Source: Struthio camelus
Taxonomy: Eukaryota; Chordata; Aves; Struthioniformes; Struthionidae
NCBI RefSeq assembly: GCF_040807025.1
Contig: NC_090944.1
Coordinates: 1,764,068 to 1,828,067 of the forward strand
Direction: 5' to 3'
DNA length: 64,000 nucleotides
In this document: in pieces, positions 29,184-44,100 of the stretch
Layout: the number at the start of each line of letters is the position of its first letter
How positions within the stretch are numbered: the stretch's first letter is position 1
Position numbers and translations under genes: made by a program
The notes under the pieces: generated by a model
What the model was told of the DNA's origin: nothing
Database searches by the model: none
The model's input: the letters and a program-made list of their open reading frames with translations, nothing else

Positions 29184-32100
29184 CTACCAAGCACAGGGGG
29201 ACAAAAGCAGGATACATTTGCACCAAGGCAGCGAGAAGCACCAACGTGCCTGGAAGGGTGAAAGCACTGGATTCAGCTGATCCATCCTTACCCAGAAGGG
29301 ACCCAAACCTCTGGACAAAAGGCCACATGGGCAAACGGTACAGGATCCCTGCTCTCTGCCTGCTGATCTGCACTGAGCAGAGGCAGACTGAACCACTGTG
29401 GTGGCACCTTTGGGATAGTCCCAGTGTGTATATGAGCCTCGTCCCAGTCAGAGCCCAGCTGCCGATATGCTGCAGCCAGCATCCTGTCTTTCCCAAGTGT
29501 GACCCCAGCTCAGCGGGAAACAGATATGTGGCTACCACCTTTACTTCTCGTGTCAGCCACTGCAAGTGCTTTTGTTTGGTCCGAAACATCCATGCTAACG
29601 TTGGCAGCAAAGCTGCAAGGCTCCCCTGAGGCCAGAGGATGTGCTGGAGGTAACGCAAGCCTTGTGAACACAAGGAAGGAGACAAACTGGGGTACAGATC
29701 AGCTGGGATTTGTCTCCGAGTATGGGCTCGTCCAAAGAAGGTAAAGTGGTGGGTACTCCCAGTAGCAGCACCAGCTTAGGACCAAGATCTCCTAGTACCC
29801 TTCAACTGTAACCCAAACCTCAGCTTGTGCCTCATCCGCTGCCCAGGCTCTGGCTGTGTCCACCCAGCCAGGTTGCAGATGGGTCCAAGAGAGCCCTGCC
29901 CATGCTCTTGGCTGGCTTGAGCAAGTGAGCCTTGGCCTGAAAATCACGGTCATGCTGCATGGTGCTTATCAGCTCAGCTTTATCCGCGCCATTTGTGGGC
30001 GTGAGGAGGGGAACAGTGGGTACTTGAGCATCATTCCTGAGCTCTGCATGCAGTGGGAGAACAGGTTTCCACAAGTGTTGCAAGAACTCTGCCTGCCCAC
30101 CCAGGCGAGCAGCTCTGCCAAGAGAAGAGATACCAGAGCCGAAGTTCAGCCTCACTTTCCACTGGCTGAGATGTGCAAGACCGCACAAGAGCAAGCTAGG
30201 GAACTCTTGAAAAATGTAGGTCCTTTACAGATCTCCCACATACCCCATGACTAGCAACCTTGCTAAGAAGTCTTCCTTTGGGGTTATGGAAAGGGCTGAC
30301 AAGGCTGGGGCCAGCAAGGCTCTGCCTTCTTAATCATATCTGAAGACACAGAAAATGGTCCAGTTTGATTCCTCATAAGCCTGGAAAGCCCTGTAATACA
30401 GGTGTCCCAGCAGAGAGGAACTCTGCAGGGTCCTAGCAGAAACGTATCACACACCTTTAAGCAGCTCTTGGCCCCACCACCCCCTCTTGTGGGGCTGACA
30501 ATGCTGGAACGACATCGCTGGCTCAGGCTTTATAGGACACTCAGGCTGAACAGGATTTGCAGCTCAAACCTGCCTTAAAGGCTGCTCGTCTCTGGTGGCT
30601 AAAGCCCACTAGGCAGGTCCACGACACTGCTTTTGAGACGAATTCTGCAGTCTCACAGCTGAACCCACTTACCTCCCAGGCATGGCGGGAAGCCCAGGCC
30701 AAACACAGCACCGATATCTCCCTCCACGGGGTTGCTGAGGATCCCTTCCTGGAGACACATGGCTGCCTCATTCACGAACCTCGTCACCAACCGCATCTGG
30801 ATGTCCTCCTCAGTGCAGCTGGAAGGAAAGAGTCTTTAAGGCTCTGAAAGTAACAGAGCAGTTGGAGAGAGGAGCACGTGAAGCTAGCAGAGAAGGGGTT
30901 CAGTGCCAGGCTTGGTGTCGGGGGAAAGAATTGTTTTTCACTGGCAGGATCCCTAACTCTAAGGGCAAAGTTCTGTGTGGCAACCCAAGGCAGACAAGTA
31001 AAGTGGCAAGGACTTGACCAAGCAGAATGGGAACCACTGCAAAAGACACTTCAGTGCCAGGCTGTCTAGTAGGTCTGACACCAGGAAGGTCAGGGTTCCT
31101 GGAGAGAAAGGCAGGGGATGCACCAACCCACCTGCTCCACCTGCAGAGGTGCTCAAGCGAATGCTGATAAATTCAAGCATGCCCATGTCCCTGCTAGCCC
31201 AGGCTCTCCACAGCTAACAGCCTACCCCCATATATGCCAGCCAGGACCAGCCAAATGCCATCTATAGTTGACTTCATGTTCAACTCTGTCCTCCAGTCCT
31301 GCCTGATGCGGCCCTCCTCCTGCTGCTCAGAGCCAAGAGAAGGAGCACTTGGCAGAGGGGAAGAGCCAGCCCGCACAGCTGCTTGGCTTGCACAGTTACT
31401 TACACTTCAGGGTTGGCTGGCACTTTGAACCGCGTCAAGATCTCATCCATGCCAGAATTCACGTTCCTGTTCTTCACTCCCTCCTGGTAAATGTAAAAGC
31501 CCTTTCCTGCCTTGCGGCCTGCCAGGGGAAAAAAAGAGACAGTCACATCATGTCTTGCTTGCTTGGGACACCTTTGCCTCTGAGCTTCTCTTGTGCTTCT
31601 GTTAGCACAAGCAGACCCTCCCAGCACAGGCAGCTTCTCTGCACTTCAAAGTAAACCTGTTTGCTGCCTCACCAAGGATACAGAGGGAAGGAGACTGTTC
31701 ATCTGACTCCTTGGCAAGATGCTGCCGCTGCGCCAGGCCCGAATGCCTTTGCTAGGTGCACAAAACAGTCAAACAAAGTCACTGCTTCCATGGCTACAGC
31801 AGCAAAAAGGCATAGTCCTTGTACATGCTTGGGAGGGAAGGACAGAGATGATAAGATCTCCCAAGCAGATCTCCCAAGTAACACTCACTGCCAGGTTCGG
31901 TCAGAGGCAATGCCTGTTTTGAGAGCAAAAGCAGTCACGGTTCAAGTGCGGGTCCCACTGACACGCACTGCTCTAGCCTGGTGCGCTCAGTAGCACAATT
32001 GCCTCAGCACCTAGTACCACTGGGGAACAGCTGCCAGACGGAGGAGCCATGAGCTTTCCTTGCACACAGCTTCCAAACCTCAGCTTGCGGCTTGTTTCAC

Positions 32101-35100
32101 TTGAGCACCTTTATTTCCAATCGCTTCCTCCCCACAGCCCAGAGTGTTCGCGCAGGTTTAACGAAGGGGCCAGATGGAGTTTCACGTGATCTCGTCTGCT
32201 GCCTCTGCTCTGGGTAACATCTTTGCCTGCTGCAGCCATTTCTGCAAAGGAAGCTCTGAGCGCAGCCTACGGTTTACCCAGGGTACAGCTGAGAGGGACT
32301 CCTGCCCCATTCCCAGGACCTTCTCTGACTGCTCTCTCGCCTGAGGCAGAGGAATCTGATGGATGCTAGTACTCTTCCTTGAACAAAGGGGAAATATGTT
32401 GATTTATATCAGCCTCATGTCTCACCTAAGAAGCCCTTCTCCACCATGAGCTTGAACAACTCGATGTTGCCTCCTCCAAAGCGCTCACCAAAGGCCTTGC
32501 CGAGGTCCTCAGCCACGTGCGTGGCTACATCCACACCCACCTCATCGATCAGCGTGACAGCACCGACCGGGAAGCCGAAGGCTGTGGAGAGGCTGTCTAT
32601 TTTCTTCGGGTCAAAACCCTCCTGCAGGAATAGGAGGAAAAGCAATGAGATCTCTCTGGATGAGGGCCCTCCCCCATCCGGGATCACTGATGCAACCAGC
32701 CCCATTAGCTATTGGAGAACAGATAGGAGCAGCATAACCATGTTTGCACCACTCCTGACTGTCCCCTGCTGCTGTGCAGGGAGGAAAGAGCCTCATCACT
32801 GCCTACGCTGGGTCCCGTCACACCACAGCTCAGACAAGAGCAAGCTAGGGACATCGGGGGAAGCTGGGGCTGGCATCCCACTGCCACGTGTTGACAAAGT
32901 GTGATACACGTTTCTTACAGCTGACATCAGGTCTGGGGCAGGACAAGGCTCTCTTCTGCAAGGCACTTTGCCTTGAACAGGACAAAAACCTGTTCACCTC
33001 AAAGACCAAACGGGGCAAAGGTAGGACATGGCAGGCTGGGATCTGCTCATGGTCCACCCTGCCATTGCAGGCCATGCCCTGATGAGGACAGCCTGACTCA
33101 TCATGCCCAGGAAGACGCTCTCAAGCCTGCCCAAAGGGCCAACAGCAGAGCCAAGAGAAACCTGCATGCTCACTCCTTGCCTTGCTCCTAGTTGCCATTT
33201 TGACTCCTGTGACTAAAACACTGCTCTCTGCTTTGCAGCTCTAGGCTGTTTTGCCAGGGCAGGCAGCTTGCAGCTTAGGGAGAGCTGCCTTGCAGACAGG
33301 CAGTGTCCTTTTCACATGTCACACAGCACAGACAAAGGGGCACCCTTGCAACTGCAGTTTGCCCACTGCCTCACATGTACTCTGGATGTTTTCAAATCTA
33401 GATACCATATCGCAACAACTGTCCAACTAAGCTTCTCGACAGCTTTGGGTAAGAGATGTGGCTGACCGGACATGTACCCAAGCAGGAATTGAGTGCAGGG
33501 GCTGGACAAAGGCTTTGTTGGACGCTCAGTAGCTGACCGAATACACACCTGGAGAACTCGGACCACTTCAGACAGCATTGGCCCCAGACACCTGGTGGTA
33601 TAGAAACCAGGCCCATCCTAGGGGAGAGAAGCGCAACAGGAAGGCAGGTAAGTTCAAACAGCAAGAATACAGCTTTTACTGACCGCACAGGGACTGTTTC
33701 ACAGGCTGAGCTGCAGTTCGGGCACTGGCAGGTGGAGACACTGAACTGCTCTATTTTGAATGGTATGCAACTGACTCCTAGAACAGCTTTCACCCGTAAG
33801 GCTCCACCAGGGTTTGAAGACCTTCAGAAATGCACTCCCTGGAAGTCCCCAGACTGATTTTATTAAAAATATTGCCTGGAGGTCCCAGGCAGGCTGCAGA
33901 AGTCCCCTCGCTTCACATCAATCCCAAAAGACTGCCTGAGGGTAAAGGGTGCTCAGCATGAGTGAAATAGGCATTAACCTATTGCTTCACCTGCTGACAT
34001 TGCCCACAAAGTCAGGAAGCATCAGATTAGCTGCAGACTGCCATTCGGGGAAGCATCTAATTTGGGAGTGAGAATTTGAGAAGAAGCACGGTATCTCCAC
34101 TGGCCTACGGAGACATCTAGAGCACTTTTAGCCAAGCCAGTGTTACCAGTGCAACAGGAAACATCTAGTCTGCAGCACTGGCAACCTCACGCTTCAATGA
34201 AAAGACAAATCTGAACATACACTTATCCAACTGCTCTGAACCTACAAACTAATCCTCCCACACAGGTGAAACGGCATCACCGATGCTTTCTACTACGGAG
34301 CAGGAGACCTGCTCTGTTTAGAGGGGCATGTGCTTAATAGCAACTGACAGCCTAATAAACCAGCCAAAACCCATGGCTTTGTGCTCTGCTGCCTCTTCCT
34401 GGAGGCCACCACAGTTCGTTCACAACTCCTGACTCGCTGTGCTGCACTCGGTCCTCTCCCCCTGCTTTGTGCACATGTATTTCTGCCCTCCCTCTCACAC
34501 AAGATTTAAATCCAAAGAGATGAGGGTTACTGCTCACAGGTTCCTCTACTCCTGCTGCTCTGCAGGGAGAAGAGACAGTGAGAGTACCGCCCAGACGCCG
34601 CTTCATCTCAGATGCCACTTTAGACTTCAGCCTCCTGAGGGATCACCTAGGCACTAGCCCTCTTCCAACCTCTATTTTGACTTTGCAGCATGCAGAGCTA
34701 ATGCCAGTGTATTCACAGCCACGTTACATCCTCAGCTTAGTGCACAAGACTGACCTTTATTATCCCAGTTGGTATTTGGGCAGTGTTCCCTCACCTTTAC
34801 CACGATGACAATCTTGCCCTGTTTGAGCCCAACAGCAACAGCAGAGGCAGCTGTGTCCTGGGATGTTTTGTCTGTCGTGATGATTTCCAGCAGCTGCATT
34901 CTGTCAACAGGAGAGAAGTAGTGCATCCCGATCACCTAGAGCAGAAGCAAGAACAGAGGGTTAAAACAGACTCTGGTGCCTACAGCAATCATCTAGGAAA
35001 GTCAAGTGCCCAACTGCCGGAGGAAGCAGGCCAGCACAGGCTGCAAGACTTCATCACCATGCTGCATATATTCCACCAGATCCTTCTCCGAGGGGAGCAC

Positions 35101-38100
35101 TTTCCAACTCCCTCTCTCCTTGGCTTTCCCAAGGGTGCAGCACACACACACATCTCTCAGCCCACTGAAGATTATAGCGTGTGCTGCTCAGGTCTGTCTG
35201 TATTTGTTAACAGTCTGGCAACAAAACTTCCCCAGGAATCTTAGCTTAGCTCAGACCCCAGGTGAGTCATGGGCACTGCATGATCCGCAGGTGCTATCTG
35301 ACTTGGGAAAGCAACTCTGTGCCTAGTGTTCTGCTTGTGGTTAAGTGATGAAGTTGATCTATGGACAAGAAGGCACGTTTCCAGAAATTAATTATAGAGG
35401 AAAGTGAAGCTTTCCTTTGGGAAAGGCATTTATATGTACATTATTCATCTGTGTGCCTGATCTTCCTAACACAGCCACGCAATCAGGATGTCACCTTCAT
35501 GACTCCTGGAAGCAACACTTGGCACTAAGATCTGCATAAGTCAGAGACACCTTGTAGGAAAGCCACAGACTGCAAAATTAATTATAGAAAATACATTAAT
35601 TAGTTAATTGATTTCCTATTAGTTTCCCCATAAAGAGATATTACATGGACAGTTTATCCAGCAAGAGTTTGCATTTCAGATGCAACTAAGATCTGAATAG
35701 CAAGCCATAAAGAGGCTCATGAAGGTCACAGATACCTCTAACAGTCGGGACGCACATTTTTACTCCATAACTTTTACACGTGTTCACAGATCTTCTACAG
35801 GAAGACAAGCAGCAGAGGCAATGGACTGCCCTGGGCAGATATGAGATCCTTGTAGGAATTCAGGGAAGCAGCTGAAGGCACCTGTGCAGCAGCATTTGCG
35901 TAACACTCTGATGGAGCTCTAGAGCTTCCCTTTCCTTCTCCCAAAGCTGCTACTGCCTCCCCTTCCCACATATCTCATAGAGAGTCTGGTTCTTGCCATG
36001 GGATCGTCTTGCTGTGGGACATGCTCACTCCGGCCTGCATTTTCTGCAGCCTGCTGGCCCCAGGCAGGCAAAGCAGATTCCTCAAGCTAGGGGAAAGCAC
36101 TTCTCCCTTGCTACATCAAGGCCACCCAGACTGATGCTTAGCCATGGGAGGTGACTCCACCTGATCACACAGATCCCTCACACCACTCTGGATACTGCAG
36201 TGTCATGTCTGGCCTCCTGCTGCTGTTCCTGAAGGGTGCAGGTCTCCTGTAAGGCCTGTGTCATTTGGAACCACAGAGAAAACCCCCCCACCCGCCTCAA
36301 GAGCTGATCCTATATGTGGCCAGTAAAAAATGGGCCCATGCTCCCAGTTTCAGCACCTCTGAGTTCAGCTAGCAGCCACTGACTTTTCTTCCCTTTTTGC
36401 TGCTACATTAGCACCCTTCTCTCTAGGAAGCTACTTCCCCACCATGGCAAATGACTCCTATGCCTAATGAATTTTCTCAGCTCAAGTCCTTTCACAGCTT
36501 TTCTGCCTCTTGTGTGCATTAATGCTTCCTGAAGCGCTGACCTCCCTGCAGTACTGTGCCCTGCCGCACCAACATCTCACTTGGGGCAAGTCCACCTTCA
36601 TCCCCTTTGTACCTAATCCAAGGATCACATACTCTTTGTTCAAAGTTTGTACTGAAGGCAGAGGTCAAGCTGTTCCATGTTCTGAGGCGGAAGCAGAAGA
36701 TCCCAGCAATCTCATCAATATCTCATCAATAGCAAAGCCATTTTGCCACTAGCAGGCAGCTCAGCACAGAGCAGACTCACAGCAGGCCCTTGGTGTTGGG
36801 CACTCACCTTCTCTGGCCTCTTGCTAACAGCGGCAATTTGGCTGATTGGGAGGGCAGATGTGTTACTGGCAAAGACACAGTGAGCAGGGATCACCTGGGG
36901 GGGAGAGGGGAAAAGACAGTTTAAATGTCCAAGGCCAGATTCGGACTGTGATGTGCAGAGCCCCGAGAGAAGAGTGCCAGCACAGAGCGTTCCCAGCATT
37001 TGGTAATGCCTTACAAACAAGACAAACCTCTTTTAATCTGTCAGGGCAGGCAGCATTAGAAACTCATCCTAAAGCAGCAGTCCAAGTCAACCAGATCTGA
37101 CTTGCAGGACAGCTACACTGATCTGCCTCCAGGGTTTGTGATACTGGTCTGTCTCAGATCCACCATGATTCTGCCAGTTCACTGCAACCACGTTAGACAC
37201 TGTGAGGATGGACCCCAGAGAGGAGCATAGGCCAGTTTCTTTAACATACACAGTCACTCTCTTAAGTGTATTCTTGGATAGAAAAGGAGCAGTGGCAGCA
37301 AGCTAGGGACAGCAGGTAAAGGACTACATATTGTGGAGATACAGGAGGACATACCTGTCACATCAAAGTATTCAGACAAATGGAAACTTTTTTGGAGTGG
37401 CTCCCAGGAGTCCAGTTATGTCACAACTGGACAGGAACACCGCCCTTGGCACCCACCCATGTACTGAAATGAGTAACTAGTACCAAGCACTAAACTGCAG
37501 CACAGAAGAGATGTGGAAAACCCAGCAGGGCAAGACACCCTGAGTCTCTAGCGTACAGGGGCTATGTCTAGCACAGGCTGCTCAGAACTGACACTCACGG
37601 CCTCCACTTCTTTCAACACTTTGTGCTTGATGTTAATGTCCTCGAACACAGCCTCGATCACCATGTCTGCTTTATCAAAGCCTTTGTAGTCCAGCTGGCC
37701 CGTCAGGTTGCTGAGAAACAAGTCCCTCTCAAACGGTGTTAGACTCTTCTTCTTCACCTTGCTGTTCAGCCTAGGGAAGGACAGCTCTGTCAGAGCTCCA
37801 GGGAGGCCCTGGTACATTGTGACACCAAGCTCATCCGTCTTTCCTGGAGCTGAGACCTAAAACACCATCTCCAGTCCAGCAAGACTGTCACTCTGCCTAC
37901 TGGCCCTTCTTTCCATCCAGAAGAAGTAGGGCCCTCTTTACACAGCTCTTGGTGCATTAGTCTGAAGGTCAATCATTTACGCTCCTTAAGAGTTGTGCAG
38001 CTGAGCACTATCTCTGCTGAGCCAGGAGTACAGGGGAAAGAAATCCAGCTTTTCAGAAGTTGGACCCGATGCGTCCCGACATGGGTACCTCCCTCCCCTT

Positions 38101-41100
38101 AGTTCTATAAGCTCCTGCTAAATCTAAAAACTAAAGCAGTCACGTATTAGGTGGTCTGCCTACCTAAGGAACTAAGGCTGAATACACTGGACCTATTTTG
38201 TAGCAATATCCCAGCACACTGCATACGCAACTCTAAAAGAAAGCACTGTTGTGATAGCTCATGGAAGATGACTCCAAAGGAACAGAGGTGTCAGGAGTTC
38301 CTGATCGCCTGAAAGCAGAGGAGTATTTTAACTGAAGGAGGCCCCAGCCAATCCCGAGTGAATTCCTTTAAACTCACATACCCCTTGAAGACCTGCTGCT
38401 GTCCTCTCTCCAAGCCTTGCTGTACTGTGTCCTTCAGAATGGTGTTCAGTCCTTTATCCACTGAAACCTGTGCAATTCCGGCTCCCATGAGCCCTGCTCC
38501 CAGCACAGCCAGGGTCCTGCACAGAAAGGGTAGACGCGTTCAAAGCCAGAAACAGCTGAATTTCTACTGCCGGTCAGACTTATACAGATCCTGTCCATCC
38601 AGGCAGTACTTCTAGTGAGGTCACACAAGAAGATTGCACTTGTGAATGAGACCTCTAAACTGCAGAGGATGGGCCTTCTGGAGCTGGAAACATCTCTGCT
38701 ATACTATGCTGCTTTTTGGGGCTCTAGGCCAGTGGGCCCCAAGAGCCTTTCAGCAGAGGCCCTCCAAATGCTCCTTTAGGTATCCCACACTTGCACTTAC
38801 TTGACTTCTCGCTGAGGTGTTCCAAACTTGTTCTTCTTGCATTGCACCTGCCCACGGTAAAGTCCAATCAGTGCCTTGCTTTCTTTAGTCATTGCAAGTT
38901 GGCCAAAATTCTGAAAGAAAGGAGAGAGGGAGGCAAAGAGTTTGGCCTTTAACTGCTGTCACACTTCCAACGTGTACGCATCAAAAATATGGCAAAGGGG
39001 CAGCACAACCACCCATGCAATTACACAGACTAGTAACCTGAACAGAAATGGAAGAGCAGGCAGGGCACGTGCGCCCTCTTTGCAGAGTTACCTTCAGTGC
39101 TAAGCACAGCCGGCTTTGCGCTATCATCTCCCACATGGGCTGCCAGAAGGCAGTAGGAAACTGCTCTTTTAACGTCCCTTTCCACAAACAATATAATTCA
39201 AAGCCTCTGAAAAGAGTATGTGCCTCTGACCCTCAGCATCTGCCTGGCAGGAGCCTGCTGGGGAACAAGAATAGCCAGGATACTTCCACGTCCAAGTCCT
39301 TCCTACCCACTGACCCATTCACAGCTTGTTTCCACTCATCAGATGACTCTCCCACCGCACTGGGAAAGAGCATTCATTGGCAGTTCACTGTTGGGCTGGT
39401 AAACGAGAAGCGACGCCGGTGCCTCCGCCAGCCAGCAGCTGTGGAGTCGGTAAGAGATCAGTGAAGGAATCGATTCTACTTCCCCAGCGGCAGGCTTTTA
39501 CTTCACTGGTAAGGGAACAGGGCAAGAACGCGCCCCTTTCTACTCCACGCACATCTTCAACTAGCTGGGGACCAGTGCCCCAGTGACTTCCAGATAAAAG
39601 GATCCTGCCCTCAGACTCTGAGGCACCTTAACTATTCAAATCTTTAAACAAGCCAGCTCTCGCTGAGAACTGTAGCCTGATGCCTGTTTTCAGAGCACGG
39701 GCAACACAGAGGCCTGCATAAACTCTCAGCAGTCAGCATGAAACAGGAACAGACAGGAAGACAACAGACAGTCTAAGGTGACAGCAAACTAACAAGGCTG
39801 TCCAAGCCAAACCAGCTAAGGAAAATCCAGCCCTAGGAAAACCATCAATACAACATATTTCAGAGCAGGCAGTATCTTCCTTTGTCATTGTCCTGTGAGT
39901 TAGAGACTGGGTGAAATACCAGACACAGGAAGCCTGTAAGAGAATCTGCAAGCCTCCTATCCTGGCAGGGAGAGAGAGAAACGTTTAAAAAAAAAAAGTA
40001 TTTTTGTTTGAACTTCATGAGATTCCTGTTTGTCCAGTTCTCCAGCTTGTCACTGTCCCTCCGAATGGCCAGTACCAGCCACTATTCTGACTGGTGTGGT
40101 AAATAGATAAGTAAGATCCACAGAGGGACAGAGAAGTCCTGTTTTGGATGAGAAACAAGAACTGAAAAAACAACATCTATTCACGAGTACACAATTATCA
40201 ATGGGTGAAAAAGGGCTAGCACTAGGTGTCTGGAATATAAAACATGACAAAGCAAAACAAGAGTAATAGAGAATCAACACTCTAAGCAAACATGATGGTG
40301 GAAAAAAGTGGCAGAGGAAACTGAACACTGGTAAAAAGGAAAGGTAACAAGTTTTGGAAGAAATGACTTATTTGCACCACATTACCTAGGAATACTCAGG
40401 AGACTAAAACAGCACTATACCCACCTATAGAATACCTGTCCCATATGGCAATCAAAGGAAAAAAAAAAAAAAGAAAATCAAATAGAAAATCCTACCATGG
40501 GACATGTAGAATGCTGAACTTCATCTGGCTACTCCCAACTCAAAAAAGACAAACCAAACAGGAATAAAGAAGGCCACCGGCTCTTTTCACAGATTAAGAA
40601 ACTTGAATAACGGGACTGTTGTTTAAGATAGGCCATTTTCACAGTCCCTCTCCCAAAAGAGGGGGCAGGGATCAAGGCATCATTTTGAGCAGCTTGTGAA
40701 GAGTATCTTCCTTTGTGCATGGCTAAACACAAATCTTCCACATCTACATAAACTACCAATTACTACCAGCGACCTAATCTTCTTACCTGGGATTCAGTGA
40801 GGTATCCAGCGTCACGCCCCTGATCAAGACCAGTCTTTACAACCTAGTCAAAGAAGAGCAGTAAAGATATGCCACTGTTAAGGCACGCCTGCCAACAGCT
40901 ACACTTTAAAGAGATCACTTGTCTAGCTGTGCGCCTCCTGTTTTCACCATCAGCCCCTCCCCAACATTTCAGGGGCACCTGAGACTCTCTGGGTCCTGTC
41001 AATGCTGTCCAAAGCCGAGCTATGAACCATCTCGTCCTTCCAGCACAGCGTAGCTACAATGGCAAGGCACTTTCTCTCAGGTTAATTTTTTACACATACC

Positions 41101-44100
41101 TTGCACTTTCAGGAATTGTTTCCGTAGGACTGTGCTCCTGTAATGTCATTGCTCCCAGAATCAGAGGGGGACATACGCTGGTTTTAGAGAAGTCTTGACA
41201 ACAATTTAAATAGTGAAAAGTCATTTTAAAAGAAGGATTCAACCGTGGACAATGTTTTCAAGTAATACAACACCTGCGTTACTTAGGGGACTAAGTTTTA
41301 AAGCTTTGGGTGCTTAGTGCTATGAAAATAGCAACTGATACTTTCCTTGCTTCAAACAGGTTAATCTATCTCCTTAGAAACTGTACAGGAAACCTGAAGA
41401 AATTGCAGCTAGAAGTTTCACAGAAATTATTCCAGTTAAGCCTTCCCTCAATAGGGCTTCTTGATCTTTCCCTTACTGGTGCCAGCACCACATGAATTGC
41501 TGGTGATATTCCGGGAAGCTATTCTGAATTTGAATGTTTGCTCCATATACCACACAGCTAGCAGCCATCAAGACTGATCTTCTGTAAAGTAACGCGTAAT
41601 TTGACTCAGACAAAGGAACCACCTTCCCTCTCTTTGTTTCCATGTCATCCTGCAGATTCACCTTCACTGCAGTTTCATATTTCTCAGAGCAGGGATTACC
41701 TCAATGATTTTTAGTGGAGCAGGGTAGAGTCCTTTGGTCTGCTTCTGAACTTTGCTCTCCACTGTCTTGTAGACTTGCTGCCTCACAAATGGAACAGCCA
41801 TGGCATAATCTGTTATCTCTAAGATGGGACAAAACACATCTCAGCACAGTCCTATATACACAACCAGCCTTCAAATGATTAACCTGAACGCTGAACATTA
41901 CAGGTGTGAATGTTGCACATGTGGAATAGAAACGTGCACCTGAAACCCACTTAGACACAGCTAGCATTGGTCTGGTCAAATGGATTTCTATGGCTTGTTC
42001 CATGGACATGTCCCTTTTAGGGCTAAACTATCCTCCTCGTGCAGCCAGTGACAGACTACAAAACTGACCTATGGAGCAGAACTTGCACAGACAGAGGTCA
42101 TCATTTCTGGGCTCTGCGAACTGCGTTAGGGCTCTGCTGAAGAGGATCAGCGCAGAGCAGGTCCACGGGCTTCTCGTCACACAAGCTTGGTACAAAACTT
42201 GCCACTAAAGCTTACAAGATGGATAGTCCTCTGTGGGGGGAGCTGACGCTCCCTCCCTCAGGCCTAGCAACCTTCTAGTACACTTCAGGGGCCACCATGC
42301 ACAGCTCTGGCAACGCCACTTTAAGATCAGATCTGCAGAGTAATGTTTCTTCTATCAACCGATCTGGTTCTAGAGACTGTTACAACATGAAAGAACTTTG
42401 TTTTGGATTAAGAGCATGAATATACCCCCGAAAATCAAAGTTGCATTATACTCACTACAGTCTCTTGGGAGTTGGCTATGATGCCGATAAGACTTACTCT
42501 GCATTAGCCCTTTTGATTTTCTGGTAGACACAGTCCTGTTGGCTAGTCCTCTGGCAAAGCTAATTGCTACTTCCTCCAAGTACTCAATTGTTCTTGCTTC
42601 TGGAGTTTTTAGACCTGGTCCTGGGAACAAAAGAAAAGCTATGAACAAAGACGGACAGGCTCAGCAGGAAATCATATGAAAAGCCCCAAACATTTAATAT
42701 CCATGGCATTAGGCAGAAACGCCAAAATGTCAACCCCCAATGGGAGCAGACAGCAGTATGTCACTTAAATATCAACACTCCTTTCATGGACTAATTTTCG
42801 ATGTAAGGGAAGACTGGAGGCCATCCGGTCTAACCCACTGCTCAAAGCAGGGCCAACTTCCAAGTTAAATCCAACTTTGGAATTAGATCAGGTTGCTCAG
42901 GGACATGTTCTGTCACGTTCTGAGTGCTTCCAAGGATGGAGATCCTGCCACTTCTCTGCACTTGTGTTCAATGTCTGACCATCCTCATTGGGAAGATATT
43001 TTTGTAACATTTAATTAAAACAGCACTTGCCACAATTTTTGTCTATTGCCTCTCATCCTTTCGCTTTGTGTAACTGCAGGCAACATCTATATCTTAACAG
43101 AACGCAAGTGTCCTGCCTTCCCACCTCTTGTTGCACCTCTGCTTTCTTACGTGGTAGAGTAAGTCTGCACAACTGAGTTGTAACAACACTATTGCTATTA
43201 AACATCTAGACAACACTTATCAAGAACTGCCTCCTTAAACATTACCTGTACTGGAGCCAATGCATGATAAAACTTCATCAACCTTAGACCTTCGGTGCAG
43301 GAAATCTTACTTGCTTTAGCTAGTACCAAATACAGTCAATTCTAACCAGATCCCCAGTGGCGTGCAATCCACCTCGCTGCCCATCTGTGCTAACTCAAAC
43401 CTGTCCCAAAAACAACAAAGCAAGTTGTTACAAAGGCATGGTTTAGCAAACTCTGGGGGTGGGTTGCACAATTTCCAAGCACAGGGCTGATGTCCTTAAT
43501 GCAGGAGGACAGAGTGTAGGGTTGAAAATGCAGTTATGCGTATTAAGCTGTTGAAGGCAAATAAAATGAGTCCTTAATGAAGAAGCACTGCCCAGTAATT
43601 TTTCACTGGACCACCATAAGGAAACTGTAGCTAGAAGTGTAGCCTTGAGCTGGGCTGCCTCTGAACTAGCAGAACAAACTTGACAAGATTACAACTCTGC
43701 ATCCTTAGGCTGAGCAATCTCATTAGTCTTCGCTAGAAATGGTTCCAACCACACCTACATCCTGTACAGGGTCCTCAGAGCTAAAAACACATCAAGGAGC
43801 AGTTGTCTGCTATGATAGGGGAAACAGTTATTGAAGAAGCAAACAAACAAAAACCTACCAACAACAAACAAACAAACAACAGCAAAGAAAACACTGAAAA
43901 GTCCACAACCCTATACAACTTGAAGGTTTCACTTCTTTTTTCACAGAGACCTGAGAGCACATATCCTGCAGACTCCAGATCCTGCTGCCTGCTGGAGGGT
44001 CTCCTGGCAAGGAGCAAATAAAGGAACACATGCATTTTGACCAGATTATAAGAGCTCACCATTAGGAAGTCTTACCTTACCCTGGAAGTAAGTCAGAGCC

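Larger units (their letters stand above)
29184..34794 (-). other. HADHA introns 15-19
   Basis: Introns at 29184-30672, 30819-31403, 31519-32425, 32622-33548 and 33618-34794. They hold unique sequence; no transposon, RNA gene or nested coding gene is recognised. Confidence 0.7.
34936..42497 (-). other. HADHA introns 8-14
   Basis: The largest are 34936-36807 (with an AT-rich patch of repeated TTAATTA near 35390-35630) and 38911-40786. Apart from short A-runs near 39988 and 40457, nothing specific is seen. Confidence 0.65.

Noticed and set aside
28654-29280. Plus-strand ORFs over the HADHA terminal exon
   Set aside because: They are antisense shadows of HADHA exon 20 and its 3'UTR.
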